A DNA stretch of 10,816 nt from an uncultured Collinsella sp. (GTDB lineage Bacteria > Actinomycetota > Coriobacteriia > Coriobacteriales > Coriobacteriaceae). The stretch covers positions 1 to 10,816 of the forward strand of contig CABUGR010000015.1 in assembly GCA_902491135.1 (NCBI GenBank), given 5' to 3'. Under the pieces are notes generated by a model. It saw only the letters and a list, made by a program, of their open reading frames with translations, ran no database searches and had not been told where the DNA came from. Shown here one piece after another: positions 8,068 through 10,816 of this stretch. Position numbers and translations under genes: made by a program. The first letter of the stretch is position 1. Each line of letters opens with the position of its first letter.

Positions 8068-9923
8068 TGGCAGACGAGACCAAGACTCAGATTCCCAAGC
8101 CCACCCGCCAGCGTGGTCCCATGGGCCGCATGGGTGGCATGCGTCGTGGCGAAAAGGCCAAGGACTTTAAGGGCACCATGAGGCAGCTGCTCGGCTATAT
8201 CGGCCAGCACAAGATTGCCGTGTTTGCCGCCGTCGCCTTTGCCGTGTGCTCGGTCATCTTTAACATTGTGGGACCCAAGGTGCTCGGCCAGGTTACGACC
8301 AAGCTGTTCGAAGGCCTGGTCGCCAAGGTCAACGGCACCGGCGACGTTGACTTTGACTGGATCGCCAAGACGCTCGGCTTTTTGCTCTGCCTGTATCTGG
8401 CGAGCTCTGTCTGCAGCCTGGTCCAGGGCTGGCTCATGACCGGCGTCACGCAAAAGATCTGCTACCGCATGCGCAAGGAAATCGCCGCCAAGATTGCCGT
8501 CGTGCCGATGAGTTACTTCAACGGCCACAGCAAGGGAGACGTACTCAGCCGCATCACCAACGACGTCGATACGCTGGGTCAGTCGCTCAACCAGAGCGTG
8601 ACGCAGCTTATCACGTCGGTCACGCAGATTATCGGCGTGCTCATCATGATGCTTTCGATCAGCCTGCCGCTTACCGGCGTCACCGTGCTCACGCTGCCGG
8701 CCGCCGCGATTATCTTGACCGTAATGATTCACTTCTCGCAGCCGTACTTCCGCGAGCAGCAGCAGGTTCTGGGCGCCGTCAACGGCATTATCGAGGAGGA
8801 CTTTGCCGGCCAGAACGTCATTCAGGTGTTCGACCGCGCCGAGGCCTCGATCGAAGAGTTCGACCGTCAAAACGACCGCCTCTTTATTAGTGGCTGGCGC
8901 TCGCAGTTCCTGTCGGGCCTGATGATGCCGCTTATGAGCCTGGTGGGTAACATGGGCTACGTGGGCGTTGTCGTGGTGGGCGCACAGCTCGCACTGACCG
9001 GCAACGCCACGCCCGGCGACATCCAGAGCTTTATCCAGTACGTTCGCAACTTTACGCAGCCCGTGCAGCAACTGGGCAACGTGAGCAACACGATGCAGTC
9101 GATGGCAGCCGCCACCGAGCGCGTCTTTGAGTTCCTGGCCGCGCCCGAGGAGGAGCAGAAAGCCGACGCGCAGATTCCCGAAAAGCGCCCCGGCCATGTG
9201 GAGTTTGATCACGTCAAGTTTGGCTATACGCCCGACAAGACCATCATCCACGACTTTAGCTGCGAGGCGCAGCCCGGCCAGACCATCGCCATCGTCGGTC
9301 CTACCGGCGCCGGCAAGACCACGCTCATTAAGCTGCTGCAGCGCTTCTACGATGTGGACGGCGGTTCGCTGCGCGTCGAGGGTGTCGACGTGCGCGACTG
9401 GGACCGCGCGGCGCTGCGCGGCGAGTTTGCCATGGTGCTGCAGGATACCTGGCTGTTTAACGGCACCATCCGCGAGAACATCCGCTACGGACGCCCCGAT
9501 GCAAGCGATGCCGAGGTCGAAGCCGCTGCACGCGCCGCACGCTGCGATCACTTTATCCATACGCTCGCCGGCGGCTACGACTTTATGATCAACGAGGAAG
9601 GCACCAACCTGTCGCAGGGCCAGCGCCAGCTCGTGACCATTGCCCGTGCCATTTTGGCCGACCGCCCGGCGCTAATTCTGGACGAGGCAACCTCCAACGT
9701 TGACACTCGTACCGAGGAGCTTATTCAGCGTGCCATGGATGCGCTGATGCAGGGCCGTACCAGCTTTGTTATCGCGCACCGCCTGTCCACGATCCGCAAC
9801 GCCGACGTGATCCTGGTAATTCGCGACGGCGATATCGTCGAGAAGGGCACGCACGACGAGTTGCTCGCCCAGGGCGGCTTCTACGCCGATCTGTACAACT
9901 CGCAGTTCGACGAGGCGGCGTAA
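8067..9923 (+). CDS. ABC exporter half-transporter with canonical Walker B, partner of the upstream subunit
   Basis: A 618-residue exporter subunit with a basic Gly/Met-rich N-terminus (RGPMGRMGGMRRGEKAKDFKGT starts near residue 16), six predicted membrane helices and a C-terminal ATPase. Motifs are Walker A GPTGAGKT (Lys417), Walker B ALILDE with catalytic Glu540, and switch His571 (IAHR). Its signature is LSQGQ (515-519), not LSGGQ. That change is expected of the second partner in a TM287/288-type heterodimer: the active site is built from this Walker A/B and the partner's VSGGQ, and the other site is inactive or slow. Its ATG overlaps the TAA of the upstream gene (TAATG), with AAGGAGG 9 bases before, so the two are translated in tandem. 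A strong terminator follows within 35 bases. Multidrug-type annotation is common for this group, but the substrate cannot be read from sequence. Confidence 0.95.
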   Translation: MADETKTQIPKPTRQRGPMGRMGGMRRGEKAKDFKGTMRQLLGYIGQHKIAVFAAVAFAVCSVIFNIVGPKVLGQVTTKLFEGLVAKVNGTGDVDFDWIAKTLGFLLCLYLASSVCSLVQGWLMTGVTQKICYRMRKEIAAKIAVVPMSYFNGHSKGDVLSRITNDVDTLGQSLNQSVTQLITSVTQIIGVLIMMLSISLPLTGVTVLTLPAAAIILTVMIHFSQPYFREQQQVLGAVNGIIEEDFAGQNVIQVFDRAEASIEEFDRQNDRLFISGWRSQFLSGLMMPLMSLVGNMGYVGVVVVGAQLALTGNATPGDIQSFIQYVRNFTQPVQQLGNVSNTMQSMAAATERVFEFLAAPEEEQKADAQIPEKRPGHVEFDHVKFGYTPDKTIIHDFSCEAQPGQTIAIVGPTGAGKTTLIKLLQRFYDVDGGSLRVEGVDVRDWDRAALRGEFAMVLQDTWLFNGTIRENIRYGRPDASDAEVEAAARAARCDHFIHTLAGGYDFMINEEGTNLSQGQRQLVTIARAILADRPALILDEATSNVDTRTEELIQRAMDALMQGRTSFVIAHRLSTIRNADVILVIRDGDIVEKGTHDELLAQGGFYADLYNSQFDEAA

Positions 9924-9955
9924 ATTCTGCCGCGGGGAACGAATAACGCCCGAGA

Positions 9956-9989
9956 ACGGGGGCGCAGGACAACCTGCGCCCCCGTTTTT
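9956..9989 (+). terminator. Strong intrinsic terminator of the marR-ABC-ABC operon
   Basis: A perfect 13-bp GC-rich stem (9956-9968 with 9973-9985), an ACAA tetraloop and TTTTT at 9985-9989 lie 33 bases past the stop of the second ABC gene. This is a textbook Rho-independent terminator on the plus strand. Confidence 0.92.
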
Positions 9990-10048
9990 GCTCTGCGGCC
10001 CTCAAACCGCCTCCCCTGGGACCTGATTGACAGCCCCTTCGAGGCCCC

Positions 10049-10076
10049 GTGGGCAAAAAATGGCAAATATGAGTAC
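10049..10076 (+). repeat. Left arm of a 28-base inverted repeat
   Basis: Begins GTGGGCAAAAAATGG and ends AATATGAGTAC. It matches the reverse complement of 10252-10279 at 27 of 28 positions, the one difference being G versus C in the central TGGCA/TGCCA. It runs directly into the CTGTTAC hairpin at 10076-10096. It could be one end of a small non-autonomous element or one copy of a dispersed regulatory motif. Confidence 0.75.
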
Positions 10077-10179
10077 TGTTACCCTTTTTGTAACAGCCAA
10101 AACAGCCCCAAATGCCGTTTTCACGGCTTACACGCGTCCCTAAATTGATCAAACAGCCCTATAGCGGACTTATATGTGT

Positions 10180-10208
10180 TTGCGTTAATGAACATATTTT
10201 GCTGTTAT
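10180..10208 (+). promoter_or_regulatory. Weak upstream promoter candidate
   Basis: TTGCGT (10180-10185), a 17-base spacer and TGTTAT (10203-10208) give a possible sigma70-type promoter inside the inverted-repeat interval. If active, its transcript would carry the 10252-10408 repeats as a leader before the DAHP synthase gene. Matches to consensus are modest. Confidence 0.25.
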
Positions 10209-10251
10209 GTCTATTATTTTGCGAAGGCAATATGCTACTAAGCTAGCAACC

Positions 10252-10279
10252 GTACTCATATTTGGCATTTTTTGCCCAC
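10252..10279 (-). repeat. Right arm of the 28-base inverted repeat
   Basis: Inverted copy of 10049-10076 across 175 bases. Read on the minus strand it is followed by GGTTGCTAGC and a GCTA-containing hairpin, loosely like the GTTAC hairpin that follows the left arm. So the conserved unit may be a 28-mer plus a variable hairpin. I see no target-site duplication outside the arms and no transposase inside. Confidence 0.75.
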
Positions 10280-10356
10280 AGGGTGTTTCCTGGGGAACCG
10301 ACAATAGCCTTAGGGTCCCGCGCAACGCCACTCCCTCCCGGTATCCGCCGACGTTT

Positions 10357-10408
10357 CCCCAGATAAAACCTGCCAAAATAAACCTGTCCCTTTTGGCAGG
10401 TTTCGGGG
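10357..10408. repeat. 13-bp hairpin with duplicated left arm upstream of the DAHP synthase promoter
   Basis: AAACCTGCCAAAA (10366-10378) pairs perfectly with TTTTGGCAGGTTT (10391-10403), and outer CCCC (10357-10360) can pair with GGGG (10405-10408). The loop carries a second AAACCTGTCC, so the right arm can pair with either copy. It lies upstream of the best promoter, so it is unlikely to be in the DAHP synthase message if that promoter is used. It may be a bidirectional terminator, a dispersed palindrome or part of a longer leader from an upstream promoter. Confidence 0.6.
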
Positions 10409-10418
10409 TGGCAAGGGC

Positions 10419-10447
10419 TTGCACTTTAGCGTGCGACAGCGGATAAT
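10419..10447 (+). promoter_or_regulatory. Promoter of the DAHP synthase gene
   Basis: TTGCAC (10419-10424), a 17-base spacer and GATAAT (10442-10447) fit a sigma70-type promoter with optimal spacing. The expected start near 10454 gives a leader of about 48 bases ending in a GAGGAGG ribosome site. No operator or leader peptide is evident in that short leader. Confidence 0.6.
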
Positions 10448-10501
10448 GCCGAGCATTCGAGAATACGCTTATTGCTCTTTCTATAGATTGAGGAGGCCCC
10501 T

Positions 10502-10816
10502 ATGGCCATGGAATTCAAACGCAGGCTGCCGATCCCCATGGAGATCCGCGAGGAAATGCCGCTTTCCGCCGAGCTTACCGCTAAGAAACAGGCATTCGAC
10601 TCCGAGGTCGCCAAGGTCTTTACCGGCGAGGACGCACGTAAGGTGCTCATCATCGGCCCGTGCTCTGCCGACCGCGAGGATTCGGTGCTCGAGTATATGA
10701 ACCGACTGGCCAAGACCGCCGAAGAGGTCAAGGACAAGCTCATCATCATTCCGCGCGTCTACACCAACAAGCCGCGCACCAAGGGCACCGGCTACAAGGG
10801 CCTGCTGCACAACCCC
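10502..10816 (+). CDS. 3-deoxy-7-phosphoheptulonate (DAHP) synthase, class I AroF/G/H type, 5' part
   Basis: The first 105 codons of a class I DAHP synthase, cut by the window edge; full members are about 350 residues. The enzyme condenses phosphoenolpyruvate with erythrose 4-phosphate, the first step of the shikimate pathway. Recognisable are IIGPCSAD with metal-ligand Cys54, and IPRVYTNKPRTKGTGYKG with PEP-binding Arg85, Lys90 and Arg92. These match E. coli AroG Cys61, Arg92, Lys97 and Arg99 at a constant offset of seven. GAGGAGG at 10490-10496 is 5 bases before the ATG at 10502; a second in-frame ATG at 10508 is also well placed, and the choice between them is uncertain. Feedback specificity (Phe, Tyr or Trp) cannot be told from this portion, so I give no single symbol. 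It has its own promoter and is not part of the ABC operon. Confidence 0.95.
   Translation, partial: MAMEFKRRLPIPMEIREEMPLSAELTAKKQAFDSEVAKVFTGEDARKVLIIGPCSADREDSVLEYMNRLAKTAEEVKDKLIIIPRVYTNKPRTKGTGYKGLLHNP

Larger units (their letters stand above)
9990..10501. other. 512-base non-coding interval rich in inverted repeats
   Basis: No open frame here has a ribosome site or recognisable product. The interval holds, in order: a 28-base repeat arm (10049-10076), a CTGTTAC/GTAACAG hairpin (10076-10082 with 10090-10096), a GCCGT/ACGGC hairpin (10114-10127), the second repeat arm (10252-10279), a long hairpin (10366-10403) and a promoter for the DAHP synthase gene. Four ACAGCC hexamers lie at 10030, 10093, 10102 and 10153. 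The base composition is lower in GC than the flanking genes, particularly around 10150-10280. Confidence 0.6.

Noticed and set aside
8064..9560. A 498-codon minus-strand open frame opposite the second ABC gene
   Set aside because: Same reasoning: it mirrors the coding frame, has no motifs and has no ribosome site.
10049..10279. Insertion sequence
   Set aside because: The 231-base unit has no transposase frame and no visible target-site duplication, so only a repeat annotation is supported.
10270..10310. T-box-like sequence (CAGGGTG followed by GGAACCG)
   Set aside because: The conserved T-box core AGGGTGGNACCGCG is not present contiguously, and no specifier stem or terminator pair could be drawn.
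10207..10446. A 79-codon plus-strand frame before DAHP synthase as a leader peptide
   Set aside because: No ribosome site precedes its ATG, it runs through the repeat arm and hairpin, and it is not enriched in Phe, Tyr or Trp codons.

Overview
The window looks like chromosome of an anaerobic, high-GC Gram-positive bacterium. A Coriobacteriia member close to Collinsella is the best guess. The evidence is inferential: GC-rich wobble positions, an anaerobic pyruvate formate-lyase, actinobacterial-style ABC exporters, and clean AAGGAG-type ribosome sites. I see no rRNA, tRNA, CRISPR array or transposase.

Left block, all on the minus strand and read right to left: an SDR dehydrogenase (4254-5003), a KdgT-type sugar-acid permease (3129-4145), and then, after a 469-base gap with hairpins and probable control sites, a pyruvate formate-lyase split into two genes. 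The catalytic barrel is encoded by 608-2659 and ends before the glycyl-radical finger. The finger is supplied by a separate 83-residue gene at 271-522 with its own strong ribosome site. Two hairpins lie between the two genes, and a very long near-perfect hairpin begins at the stop codon of the small gene.

Middle block, plus strand: a MarR regulator (5255-5704) overlaps the first of two ABC exporter half-transporters (5701-8067 and 8067-9923), giving a tight three-gene operon that ends at a strong intrinsic terminator (9956-9989). Motif substitutions show that the two ABC proteins form a heterodimer with one normal and one degenerate ATP site. The first partner also has a roughly 200-residue, methionine-rich extracytoplasmic insert.

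Right block: about 500 non-coding bases (9990-10501) hold a 28-base inverted repeat (27/28 matches) bracketing 175 bases, a second strong hairpin with a duplicated arm, and a good sigma70-type promoter. They precede a class I DAHP synthase gene (10502 to the window edge), the entry enzyme of aromatic amino acid synthesis.

The most noteworthy items are the split formate-lyase with its structured intergenic RNA, the long palindromic elements at both ends of the window, and the Met-rich insert of the exporter.
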